Shown piece by piece: positions 8,469-18,252 of a stretch of 20,475 bases of DNA; the first letter of the stretch is position 1; each line of letters opens with the position of its first letter. A program made the translations under genes and the position numbers. The notes beneath the pieces are model-generated. The model was given only the letters and a program-made list of their open reading frames with translations. It was not told the origin of the DNA and did not search any database. Origin of the DNA: Silene noctiflora (lineage: Eukaryota > Streptophyta > Magnoliopsida > Caryophyllales > Caryophyllaceae); NCBI GenBank assembly GCA_009801015.1, contig VHZZ01002370.1, positions 93,072-113,546 on the forward strand, written 5' to 3'.

Positions 8469-11400
8469 TTAATATTCTACAAAAAGATCAGCCAGGCCAA
8501 GCCTTTTACCATATTGGATTGTTACCCATCCCACAATTGAGAAGTACGCCACGAGGAAAAACATTCGGCTAAATAACAAGCGACGAATAAGAGAAACTAA
8601 GATTGTTGTAACAACCCGAGGGAACGAGTACAGGAGTTTTCGTAAAATTGCAAACAAGACCATGGTTATTATCGCTGTAAAGACGCCACTGACAACACCA
8701 ATTACCATTCCAAATCCTGTATTCTTGGTCTTCAGCTGACCAGATAACCACGACTGGATGATCTTCATGCACCTGTAATATGAGCGCAATATCCTTAGAA
8801 TGACTCCATCATCGTACAAAGGTTGAATTTCATGCAATAGCCTCTACGTGAGACCAAATATTTAATTATATAGTTAATTGATTCACCTCATGTAAGGTAA
8901 AACCGTCTCCTATATGTTTTTGTGGGATAAAAAAAACACATTCCCATTGATGAAAGACTAATCATTATTTCATTAGCCGTAAACAATGAACAGGCAAAGC
9001 TTCAATTTTTGACGTTCACCTCCCACAGCGAAAGACGAGTAACATGAAATACCAGACAGTCAAAGTTGTGATGTAAGCTAGATATATGCAAAACATGTCA
9101 ATCAAGAATTTAAAGGGAGTAATAGAACCCCAGTAATTCAGGACATAGCGAAACACAACACCAGGAATGCATACATAAAACTTCTCTCCTAGAAAAGTGA
9201 TTTGAAAACATCATTATAAATTGATTTTGAAAATCATGTTGTGTATTTAGAAAAAGAAGTCTGTACGATAAGACACTCAATCCTTAGATTTAAAGAGAAG
9301 CATACTGTAAGAGCGATCAAATGATCATCTTGCCTCGTCTAAAAAAAGATTTTTCCAGTAAAAACAACTGTATAAATCAGTATAATAAAGAGTAATAATA
9401 GAAAAAAAGGAATGTCTTACAGTATGGTGTATCTTCGCATCATCTCAGACAGAGATGGATCGTTTGCTTGGCAACCAAAGTAGCTGTCTTGAAATATCTC
9501 GATCTTTGATTGGGTAGAGGTATACCAGCAGTCATAGGTTTCGTTCACCTAATTTATTAGGCGTCAGCAGAAAGTCATACAAAAAATGAGATTACAGTCT
9601 TACAGAGCTTTTATTCAAAGCTTCCAAGTTTATATATTCATCCGTTGACATTCATCACACCAATCCAACATCCTACTTAGGAAACAATGAGCTAGACTGC
9701 TACATCTCCATATGCTCATATGGGTTTATGCTTTATGGCAATAATCAAGTAGCAGTAGCATGCAAATGACCTAGTATCAGCGGCAACGAAGAAGAAATTC
9801 AATTATAAAAGTTTGTGAAGTGGATAGTCAGCCATTAAGGCCTTTTCTGTAGTTTCTATCTTGTTAACTCTATGATAAAAATGTGCACCCCCACCCACCC
9901 ACAGCAAGCAAAATTGTAGTTACCTCTGAAATTTCAATAATGCAGTATTTGTAAATAGCCACGTTTGTAGCATTTCAGTGTACCAACACAAATAACTTCA
10001 GGAGAGTTGGCGACCTATGATATGAACATCAAGGTTGTAATCAAAAGGAGTTTCCTTCCCTTCATTACTAACTTTGAGGCATGGTCTAGTAAAAGTCATA
10101 ATACACGACGTTGATAGAGGGTGGAGCCAGAAATCCGGGGTAGCAAATTTAAAAAAAACGAAAAACCGCAAAAATTGTCCAGCGTAAAAAAATGTCAAGC
10201 AACATATAAAAATACAGACTACAAATTCACAATCAACAATCAAATGACCGCTACATAGGAGCTTAGAGATTTCATTTTATAATTCATTTATTTATCTTCA
10301 TTATATTTTTCGACAATATTTTTTATTCTAGCTTTGTAATTCAAAAAAAGGTTTTATCATTGATACAAAATGACTTCAAATTTTCTTATAATTGAAACAC
10401 TTAACTTCATTTTAATTTTTAACTACAATTTTGATTCTGTGTAATTTTATAAAAGAAACATCCATTTAAAATGTACATGATTATTAGGTTAGTACCCAAT
10501 AATGAACATAACCAGTTTTAAAATTTGCAAACAAACAATAAATTAAGCAAAGGGATTTTAAAAAAAAAAAAAAAAAAGAAGTTACTTATTGAATTGTTAT
10601 CACAATAGGAGCTTAGCGGAATTATTTGAGTTTTCTCACCCATTTAAAAGAAAAATATTTAATAAGGGCACTGACAGGGAAGAAAATAAAAATTAATAGC
10701 AGCCTGCCTATAGGGGGATTCGAACTTTGCCATGCTGCTTGGAGGACACAACTCTTACAACTGAAACACAGCAACTTTAATGCTTAGTTTCTGCATTGGT
10801 CATTATTATTCTTTCATAAACGTTCAGATTAGGGGTAGCAAAACTCCGTCGTCTTAATTGATTTTTATTTCGTTGGGGTAGCAGCTGCTACCCCTAGCAC
10901 TCTACTGACTCTGTCCCTGGACGCGGCCATTTGAAAAAAACTGCTTCACACACAAAGCATGAAGTCTGGAGAAGAATTTAAAAACTTGTTGAAAGAAAAG
11001 CAATGAAAGAGATCAATAATTCATAGAAAAGCCCCAGAAATTTTCATGAGACGGTGTCATGATAAGATTATGTATGAGACTAACTCATATTCTAAGTTAT
11101 TTGTTCATTTAAGTTTTAAATGGGTTCATGGGGTGTACACGGGGAGGGGATTTTGATTCACAATGGGTTGGTTTCACATTATATCAATACTGATTGTCTA
11201 CTAAGTGACAAATCAAAAGGGCCTACAAAAGCCACGAAACACCTGAAGAATATGACTAAATCACCTTTAATGTATGCTTAGTCGACCATGCAGCTGCGAA
11301 ATTGGGCCTACAATCACTGGGAAGAGCTTCCTTTGGAGCTTCTGACAAACCAAGCAATGTCTCGCCTGAAAAATGGTCTCTAAATTCCACCTAATCATTT

Positions 11401-14400
11401 ACAGGGAACAAGAATTGAAATAAATTTATAATATCAATGAAAGGAAATTATAATTTGTTGGCCATAAAGAGAATTAAAATTATCAACATGGCTCCCCTCA
11501 CTCCTGAAGAAGTTCCTAATGCCAAATTTCTACAATCACTCGCTTTCTCTTCTAGTCTTGTATATATATCCAAGCACTCACCTTCTCTTTTAGTCTAGTA
11601 TAGCTTCTAGAAGATTGTGGCAGAGCATGACAAAAATAATACGGAGTACATAGATAGAAAGTAAATCTTTCATTCAGCTTTATGTGACTAGAAGCAAACA
11701 GGCATCTGTATTTTTCATGAAGCCAACAGATACCCGAACCATCTCATCTGCTCTCCTCTACCATTAAGAAACGGTTGTTAAGTCAACCTTGTTCGTTGTA
11801 TTACGAAGCTCACTATTTACCATTTATACAGTACACAATCTCTCTGTGCCGTGAACACGAGTGTAAGGTTGTGTACATCCGACCTCACCTACTCCACAAT
11901 TTGCGGGAGCCTTTCAGGCATTGGGGGTATATTGTTGTCGCTATTTTTGTTTTTGTACAGTACTAATATACCTGTTGATCTTTTATCTGTAATACACAGA
12001 TGACGAAAAGAATGACAAAAAGGTAAACAAGCTGAGAACTAAATGAAGTGAAGAGAAGGAATGGGCAACCAAAAGCACGTTGTAGCTTAAAATTAAGTCA
12101 GAAGGAAACGTTCGAAATTCAAAATGTCTTTCAAATTTTTAACTTGGGGATTTTGTGGACTGCAAGTACTTGTTAGTTGTTACTAGGGTAATGGACGTCA
12201 AAATAAAGAAGAAGAGGAGGGAAAAGATGGAGGAGAAGGGAAGATGAAGGAGTGGCGGAGAAATATTAGTCCCATATGATGGTAATATATTAATTACCCT
12301 TAGGGCCTAGGGGGGAGGTGGGTTCTCATTACCCCTTAATAGGGTGGTTACTTCCCTATCTTAATCTTCTTCCTCTATCACCTACCATCATTACTTCATA
12401 TTTCCTTTGTTTCTTTCTCCATTACCTTAACAACAATTAATTACCTTAGATCCATGCAAGAACTTAGTATCGGCTTTGTATATTAGAATGAGAAATCATA
12501 TATAGACAATCTTACAGAAAACCATTTAAAGCATATCTAATCATACAGCTAGGAATGGATAAATAGGCACTAGCTTACAGAAGAAAAAATTATATGAACA
12601 AGGAAAAAGAGGACTAGAGAAAAATTACAGCACAAAAGCGATCTTCACTTCAGTTGAAATAATAAGAGACAGCGACTTAAGAGTTAACTAATCAAAGCCA
12701 CCACTTCAACCACAAAAACCACAGATCAAACAAGCTTGCTAATGTGTTTCTAGAAGACGAGGAGGAGGAGGAGGAGATCTTAATTCTTCTCTTTGTTTAA
12801 CCAGACTATTGCCTCCCCCATGTCTTTCAACTATTTATTCTTGTTCAAAGTGATTTTTTTATTAAACCCTTGACTTTTTTCTCCCTGTTTCTTTCTCGTC
12901 TGACACTGTTTAAATCCATTAACGTTCCAACTTAATCCGAGCTTAGTAGTCAAGTATTGGTTGTTTGTCGGAATTTGGTGTGTTAGACACGTGTCTTGTA
13001 GTTTTATCGTGACAGCTGCGAGTCATGTGGGACATACAAAATGATGACTAAGCTAAATGTCGGAGTAACATAGCATGGATGTAGAAGTAACAGAAGATGG
13101 TTGAAACTCTAAGATTTTAGATTTCTACAAATCATGATTAAGAGAATTCAAAAGTAGGACCTTAAAGATAGAAGCCCAGTAGTAATCATAACGACACCGA
13201 AATTTCCTTCTTTCAGACGGATAAAAGACACGCTTTGCCTTATAATTAAGCAGACCGAGTTCACAGATTTTGGAAGTTCTCAGGTCAACACCTGCAAATA
13301 TAAATTAATCCATCAATCTGCTTCAACCTTTCATAGCAGCTGCATATACATAATATGGACATTAAATTCATCTTTGCAACGAAATCATCACTTACATTCA
13401 ACTACATTTTCAGGTGAAAATAACTTATAGATGATACAACTTTTCAGCCAGTTTCACAGCACTGGCAGCTGACAACTGATAGCTGAACAGCTAAATCACA
13501 AGACTTTTAACTATTTGTTAATGTAATTCATTCTTGTCTGAAGTACTCTCAGTCCGTCCTACTTCCTTAATTTTCCTAATCCCAAACTACAGGATTCAAC
13601 ACACTTACAGAATGCTGACAATCATGGCCTACTCTAGCATCCCTGGGAAAGGAAGCTATCTGTCGAGAATTGACATGTCTAGATTCAATGGTAACCCATT
13701 CATTCAGATGCAAACTGGTGCTGCCCTCAAACTAGAACTATTTCTTCCATTTGGTACATAAAAGTCAATTCTTGGCACCTCATAACCACACGACCACTGA
13801 CTGACCACCTATGTTTAATGACTCTGGAAAGCTAATACAATACTGCATCACCCTGATATATGGTAACATAATACTAACCAACTTCATCAACTAGACTTCC
13901 GAGAGGGATTGTGTTAGTGTAGTAGTAATCAAACCCCTAAACTGCAAGGAAACCATGAACTGAACAGTGATATGCAACCAAAATGAAAGGGAAGTTAACA
14001 AAAACATATTCACCATAACAATTTAATTGAGGACACTTTTTCCTTATGAAAAAGGTAAAAAACAAAGCTAATTTCAGAGACGTAATAATTTGAATTACAA
14101 TAGAGGGTAGATCCTAGGTTAAGATGCTAATGAATTAAATACCAGTTTCCCTACAAGTTTTGACGACAAAAAATGTATTCGAAACTAGGGTTTACCTATT
14201 CATAATATGATAATACAGTATAATAGAGAATCTAATATATGCATCGTAGATTTTAACCAAAGACCATAATATGACGTACCATGAACAAATAATACATTCA
14301 GATTTGTGATTCGCTAGGAGGAATTGAGTCATGGGTGAATTGGGTAAAAACCGATTTGAAACAAGCTCAGGGTGCAGGGATCAGAAAACATATTGTAAAT

Positions 14401-14965
14401 GGCAACTGGCAAACGGCGGTGTGCCTCCAACACTAAGCATCTTCATCAACCCAGGGGCGGAATTACACAAACTTCAAGGTTAAGTATTTTACTACTTCAA
14501 CTTTCGGGTATGACGGGCCCGTCTCTGATAAAACTAATCAGTCAATGATCATGACCAGAATCGCAACATCTAAACCTTAATTATAATCAAATAAAGCTAG
14601 CTAATAAGCTCAACAATTAGTAAAACACGACGATTACAATCAAAATCAACTCCATAACCTGGTCACAATTCACAGTTCAATCGAGCATAACATTACATAA
14701 AAGAAACAAAAGCAAAAATTGAAGAAACCCTAAGAAGCATAAGAAAGAAGAACTCACTACTGGAGACGATTCGACATTGCGAAGGGAAATTAGAAGGAGA
14801 AATGGAGAAAGTGGAAAGAAGAACAGCGAAGAAACCAAAAGCATAAGTGAGTGAGAATATTGAGAAAAGAGATAAAATTATCGCAAAAGTACAGTTTCGT
14901 ATGATTTCACTTGGTTTACGCTTCATTTCCGCATCGATTGGTGTTGTCGGAATCGATGAATCCAT
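8469..14965 (-). CDS. Conserved plant multi-pass membrane protein with Cys-rich ectodomain, 5 exons, 298 aa
   Basis: Exons in transcript order on the - strand: 14965-14758, 13291-13161, 11390-11265, 9548-9421, 8772-8469. All introns are GT-AG, phases match, and the total is 299 codons with stop. ATG 14965 is the first in frame after an upstream TAA; the earlier GTG (14986) is not a plausible start. Residues 27-50 are a strong membrane segment after a basic stretch (KRK). Residues 60-205 form a soluble region with six Cys (64, 79, 102, 140, 162, 181), a CRYDYYWAS motif (102-110), an EAPKEALPSDCRP stretch and an N-glycosylation sequon at 157-159. A second strong membrane segment is 218-241, and hydrophobic stretches at 251-264 and 268-283 follow. 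Even Cys spacing between two membrane passes suggests a disulphide-bonded lumenal or extracellular domain. I recall similar unnamed plant proteins with the CELGLLNYKAK and NETYDCWYT motifs, but no characterised function, so none is assigned. The gene converges on the helicase. Confidence 0.85.
10115..10920. mobile_element. Non-autonomous DNA-transposon-like repeat in intron 3 of the membrane-protein gene
   Basis: The left end reads agagggtggagccag followed shortly by ggggtagcaaat; the right end reads tacccctagc through actctgtccctgg. Taken as inverted termini, these share a gccag/ctgg edge and a ggggtagca/tgctacccc block. The ggggtagca word recurs at 10832-10840 and in a palindrome at 10875-10894. 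The interior is AT-rich, with A-runs and a tRNA-like stretch. The terminal layout (ga-gccag with ggggtagca) resembles common plant hAT-like or related short elements. Target-site duplications are not convincing and no transposase is present, so the superfamily is left open. Confidence 0.55.
10713..10768 (-). other. tRNA-like Pol III box A/box B remnant inside the repeat
   Basis: On the - strand, a box A-like stretch (tttcagttgtaagagttg, within 10749-10768) is followed about 25 nt later by gttcgaatccccc (10713-10725). The latter matches the GGTTCGAANCC box B, or T-arm, consensus. Spacing fits a tRNA-derived internal promoter. A full cloverleaf with a proper acceptor stem is not evident, so this is read as a tRNA-derived fragment in a transposable element rather than a functional tRNA gene. 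Confidence 0.45.
11862..11960 (+). repeat. SINE-like 3' tail remnant in intron 2 of the membrane-protein gene
   Basis: The order aaggttgtgtacatccgacc, then tgcgggagcc, then ggcattggggg, then a degraded ttgttgtcgc/tttttgtttttg tail follows a dispersed plant repeat I recognise: gtacatc-gacc, cgggagcc, gcactggg, then (GTT)n. That pattern belongs to tRNA-derived SINE-type repeats. The 5' part with Pol III boxes is not clear here, so the copy is probably truncated or old. Confidence 0.45.
12185..12429. mobile_element. Short inverted-repeat element (MITE candidate) in intron 2 of the membrane-protein gene
   Basis: Termini agggtaatgga (12185-12195) and tccattacctta (12418-12429) are inverted copies with one mismatch. 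The arms extend this loosely: purine-rich on the left (aaagaagaagaggagg) and pyrimidine-rich on the right (tcttcttcctc). Internal ggtaat/attacc words are repeated (ttaattacccttaggg and cattaccccttaatag). The layout is that of a foldback element of about 245 bp. No target-site duplication was confirmed. Confidence 0.5.
12759..12776. repeat. (GAG)6 microsatellite
   Basis: Six consecutive GAG units lie in intron 2 of the membrane-protein gene. It is a simple sequence repeat, likely polymorphic in length. Confidence 0.95.
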
Positions 14966-16400
14966 TAATTGAGATTTTCCGCTCACCGGAGATTGGTATA
15001 CCGGTGATCGGAGAAATTTTTAATGGAGGCCGATGGTTTAGTTTTGGAAGAACAAGAGTGGGATGACGACTACTTAGTGCTGAGTTAGTTGGTTAGACAA
15101 AGAGACCGGTGTGGTCCCATTTTTTGACATTTTTTTGGGGGAGACTCGAGACTTGCCATCTTAGATTGCTGCACCTATGACCTATACAACTTTAACCACT
15201 GGGTTGACTTGTCAAACTAGTCAGGCTGGTTGAATCCCGGATTGGATCATACGGAATTAGATTAATTGGGGATCAGTTTATACACGTTATGGGTCAGGCT
15301 GGGTCTGAATACGTTCCTAAATTAATGATCAATTTTGAATTTAGTTTACGCTATTATGATTCAGCTCAGTCCCTCGATCTAAAGGCCGATCATTGTAATG
15401 GATTAGTTGAATGTAAAGTTACATAGGCAATTGAACAAACACTTGGAGTGCATAAAACTTAGAGACAATAACAACATCAAACTACCCAATCTAAAACAAT
15501 CAAAACAAACCTTAAAACATCATTCAGAATTCTCCTAAGATCCTACGGATACACTACTCACTCATGCTTAAACAAATAACAACAACAACAATAATAAAGA
15601 GATCTAACATAGATTCATTATCAAACAATATACTTGCACAATTAATTAATGAATGAACACGAACTAAAATGGAAATCCCCCTTAATACTAAGAGACTAAA
15701 AATTCTCTTAATTTTCTAGTATAAATAGACTTCTTTTAAGCCGACCCTGTTTTTCTTGATATTGACACTATAAGATTAGATGGATTGTAAATTGTAAACC
15801 CTATAAGTAGCCCACCTTTTTCTATCTCATCCGTCAAAATAAAAGTTATTAATAACTCACTATTTTGGACTCTACATGTCATATTATATGTTAGACGTGT
15901 GGACTTGATTTCTTATACATTTAAATTTATATTATAGTTATTTGTTACCTCTTTTATAAGGAAACAAATCACTAATTTATTATGCAATATTTGTTTTAGT
16001 AATATGGAGTATTTTTGTATGTAAAAATAATTATATATTTTTTATATTAGAAATAAAAAAGTGAACATTATTTTAATAATTCGTAAATCGTCTTTTTAGA
16101 TGTGTGGAATACTGTTTTTGCCGATTTTCGTTTTAAGGTCGATAAACGTTTTAATTAAATTATACAATTAACTTAGTTGTATTATTAATGTCATAAATTG
16201 GTTGCATGTAATGATATATCATTATTGAGTTATTTTTAATAGTAATACAATAACTTAACTTAAAGTGTCTTTTGGTAGTAAACTTTTATTTTCTACCTCT
16301 TATTAATATTATATTTAGTAGATTATAACATTAAATTAAAAGTACAATTCATTATGCAAATAATTTAATTTAGAACGTCTCTTAATAAAATAAATCTAAA
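14966..16400. other. Promoter of the membrane-protein gene and AT-rich intergenic DNA
   Basis: The first few hundred bases should contain the 5' UTR and promoter of the minus-strand gene. No sharp TATA box was identified. From about 15430 the sequence becomes strongly AT-rich with no open reading frame worth reporting. A perfect 14-bp palindrome, aatgatatatcatt, is at 16210-16223. The block 15820-16400 may be the body of the Helitron-like element whose possible 3' end is listed next. Confidence 0.5.
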
Positions 16401-16433
16401 AATACCATGCTTTAGCCCGGGAACTACACTAGT
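16401..16433 (+). mobile_element. Possible Helitron 3' terminus
   Basis: The stretch aataccatgctttagcccgg continues into gaactacactagt, then t. A CTAGT end (16429-16433) preceded by a GC-rich block in AT-rich DNA and followed by T resembles plant Helitron 3' ends (CTRRT inserted before T). The expected hairpin is weak: only cccggg is clearly self-complementary. No 5' TC terminus was identified, so this is tentative. Confidence 0.3.
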
Positions 16434-16469
16434 TGATTAAAACAACAATAGAGATTATATATTATACCA

Positions 16470-17000
16470 ACAAGGTGAAAATAGGTAAGAAGATGAACCG
16501 TTTGATTAATAATAGGAAGATTGTGTCACCCAATCTTCAAATAAACTCAATGATTTAACAACTAAAACTAGATTAAGGAACGATTAGACTAAGATTAGAG
16601 GATTAACTCCAAAGCTAAAAACTAATTTAATCTAGGGTTTTTCTAATGCAAGAGATATTAGATGGATCCCTAATTAATTACATTAAGCGGTATTTATAGG
16701 ATTACAAAAATAGGGGAAGCGGAAATAAAAATATCTTCGATATCAGTTCTACCCGATCGGATAGGAGCTGTCCCAGTCTATGATAAACTCGATCCCATGA
16801 ATGGTTTCGATCAGGTAGGTGGACCCGATCGGGAATGGTCGATTTCCTTTATTTTTCGCCTTATTCCGCTCTCCTTTTCTCTAGCGACGATAGGGAAGGA
16901 TGGTAAATATCCATAGGGGATTAAATACCCTCCTAAGGGGTCTTGTCTCCGTTATCCTTGCTCGGTTCCCCTTTTGCCTTGGTCGATTATAACTAAACTT
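16470..17000 (-). repeat. LTR-promoter-like repetitive island, minus orientation
   Basis: On the - strand the order is a CG-rich block with repeated cccgatcgg words (about 16749-16835), a TATAAATA box (16691-16698) and a gaaaaaccctaga motif (16631-16643). This mirrors the order in the LTR at 18022 (CG-palindromes, TATA, accctaa). It may be a solo LTR or LTR remnant. Boundaries were not found, although tgtgtcaccc at about 16516 would fit one end. The call is weak and is based on composition and motif order. Confidence 0.3.
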
Positions 17001-17009
17001 GGCAAACTA

Positions 17010-17245
17010 ACTCAACTCGAATAACCCGGTCTGAATAACCCTAATTGAGGACCCAAATCTAAACCAAATTTTTTCAACCTGACCCGAAAGTTTATTATCA
17101 GAAATTATTTGTTATCCCTAATAACATGACAACAACCAACTCGAAAATGTCCTAAATCTAAAATGACACGACTCGACCCAACCCAAATTCTCGCAAACCC
17201 AAACAACCCGAACCCGATCCGATTTACCCGTTTGTCAGTTCTAAT
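17010..17245. repeat. Low-complexity cccgaacccg-type dispersed repeat
   Basis: The stretch is built of variations on acccaaaccc, aacccgaacccga and gacccaaccc, ending gtttgtcagttctaattata. This degenerate, C-rich-strand repeat type is common in plant intergenic DNA and probably marks an old transposable element. No coding capacity is seen. Confidence 0.45.
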
Positions 17246-17356
17246 TATAGCTCGAAGGCCTCTTATTGTCCATTTCTCGTATTTGCATAAAATGGAGTAG
17301 AAAACCGTCTCATTTGATGGTAGTAAAATGCATCTAAAACCGCTTTAAATAGCGTA

Positions 17357-17640
17357 ATAGAGGACAAGTTGATGGAAAATCGAAGACAAGTTGATGTGCG
17401 GCCATACAAGAAAATATCGATTAAGAAATGAGTTGATTGGGGAAAAGGTGAATGTGGCACCAATAAAGGACAAATTGATGGAAAATCAACTAAGATGGTT
17501 TGGCCACGTGAGAAGAAGACCTATGGACGCACTAGTTAGGATGCTTGAGGCCTGAGGAACATAAAAGATTGTTAGGGGTGGAGGGAGACCAAAACAAACT
17601 TTGTTGAGAGTGATACAACAAATTTTTAACGTATACACAC
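17357..17640 (+). pseudogene. LINE (non-LTR retrotransposon) ORF2 C-terminal remnant, broken
   Basis: From ATG 17394 the frame reads MCGHTRKYRLRNE, then VAPIKDKL, then LRWFGHVRRRPMDA. These are hallmark segments near the C-terminus of plant LINE reverse-transcriptase polyproteins. The frame is broken by TGA (17553-17555) and TAA (17562-17564), then resumes family-like sequence (GGGRPKQTL). Upstream, in another frame, IEDKLMENR (17357-17383) is a second copy of the later segment, so the remnant also carries an internal duplication. It is non-functional: reverse transcriptase and endonuclease domains are absent and no poly(A) tail is evident. Confidence 0.8.
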
Positions 17641-17689
17641 ATGAGAAACTCAATTCTAGCCCAAGCATTGCACGAGTATTGTTATGTGG

Positions 17690-17889
17690 AAGCATGCATA
17701 CCTTCTGATGGGTCTCTGTTGCGTCGGTGTCCACTGTCCATAATAGTACAATATTGTCCGCTTTCGGCCAAACCCTCACGGAGTTACTCCTTCCCAAAAG
17801 GCCTCTAACTATTATATGTTGTGGACACTTATAAATATGACCTTCCATCTTTATACCATCGATGTAGGGCATGAGTTTATACCCTAACA
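17690..17889 (-). mobile_element. LTR/TRIM-like fragment, minus orientation
   Basis: On the - strand it starts TGTTAGGGTATAAACTC at 17889, then ctacatcgatgg, tttataagtgtccacaacat, aggccttttgggaagg, and a aaagcggacaatatt motif followed by gtggacaccg. This order matches a widespread plant LTR/TRIM-type sequence I recognise (tgttag, cacatcg, tataagtg, aggccttttggg, aaagcggacaata). No PBS or second copy is seen, so it could be a solo or truncated LTR. An open frame across it on the - strand is fortuitous. Confidence 0.5.
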
Positions 17890-18069
17890 TTCTTCCTCTC
17901 AAACTAAGGGCCATCATCTTAACTCAGATCTATACCTCCATACAGAACCTCTCGCATTGCACAACCGAATTCTAGGCACCTCAAGCATGACCAAGTCTTG
18001 ATAACTTTCCCCTTAGCCGACTGTAATACCCCATAAATTCAAACAGTTCACCCAACCGAGCGGCCCTTC

Positions 18070-18193
18070 ACTCGACCGTGTGTGTGTGTGTGGACCGAGT
18101 GACCTCTAGACATGGTTCTAACTCTTGTAAGATGTGTCACTCGGACGAGTGGCTGATGCAGTCGACCGAGTGCCACCGAGCACTCGATCGAGT
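18070..18193. repeat. Cluster of ACTCG/CGAGT half-sites in the LTR U3
   Basis: Half-sites occur at 18070-18074, 18096-18100, 18139-18143, 18146-18150 and 18167-18171, with a perfect 12-bp palindrome ACTCGATCGAGT at 18182-18193. A (GT)n microsatellite (18078-18092) lies within. The cluster sits directly upstream of the LTR TATA box, so it may be a transcription-factor-binding or enhancer array. That role is inferred. Confidence 0.75.
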
Positions 18194-18244
18194 ATACGGA
18201 CTGAGGACTGTTTCACAAATGGGCTTTGTACTAGTGGGCCTTGC

Positions 18245-18252
18245 TATTTAAA
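18245..18252 (+). promoter_or_regulatory. TATA box of the LTR promoter
   Basis: TATTTAAA in a 'ggccttgctatttaaactcc' context is followed by a pyrimidine-rich stretch and a ccctaac motif (about 18291), a usual plant LTR U3/R layout. Transcription would start around 18275-18285. Confidence 0.55.

Noticed and set aside
8569-8772. Open frame with VHEDHPVVVIW-type reading over the last exon of the membrane-protein gene
   Set aside because: The phase from exon 4 (ending after two bases of a Leu codon) selects the other frame, which is hydrophobic, runs to a stop at 8469 and completes the protein.
9998-10243. 81-codon frame on the - strand
   Set aside because: It spans the left edge of the intronic transposon-like repeat, has no splice support and no family resemblance.
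13534-13761. 75-codon frame on the + strand
   Set aside because: It lies in intron 1 of the minus-strand gene with no recognisable motif, and its length is consistent with chance.
14966-14986. Upstream start of the membrane protein at 14986
   Set aside because: That codon is GTG; the first in-frame ATG after an upstream TAA is at 14965.
17486-17917. 143-codon frame on the - strand
   Set aside because: It covers the LTR/TRIM-like repeat and the antisense of the LINE relic, with no recognisable domain; it is fortuitous.
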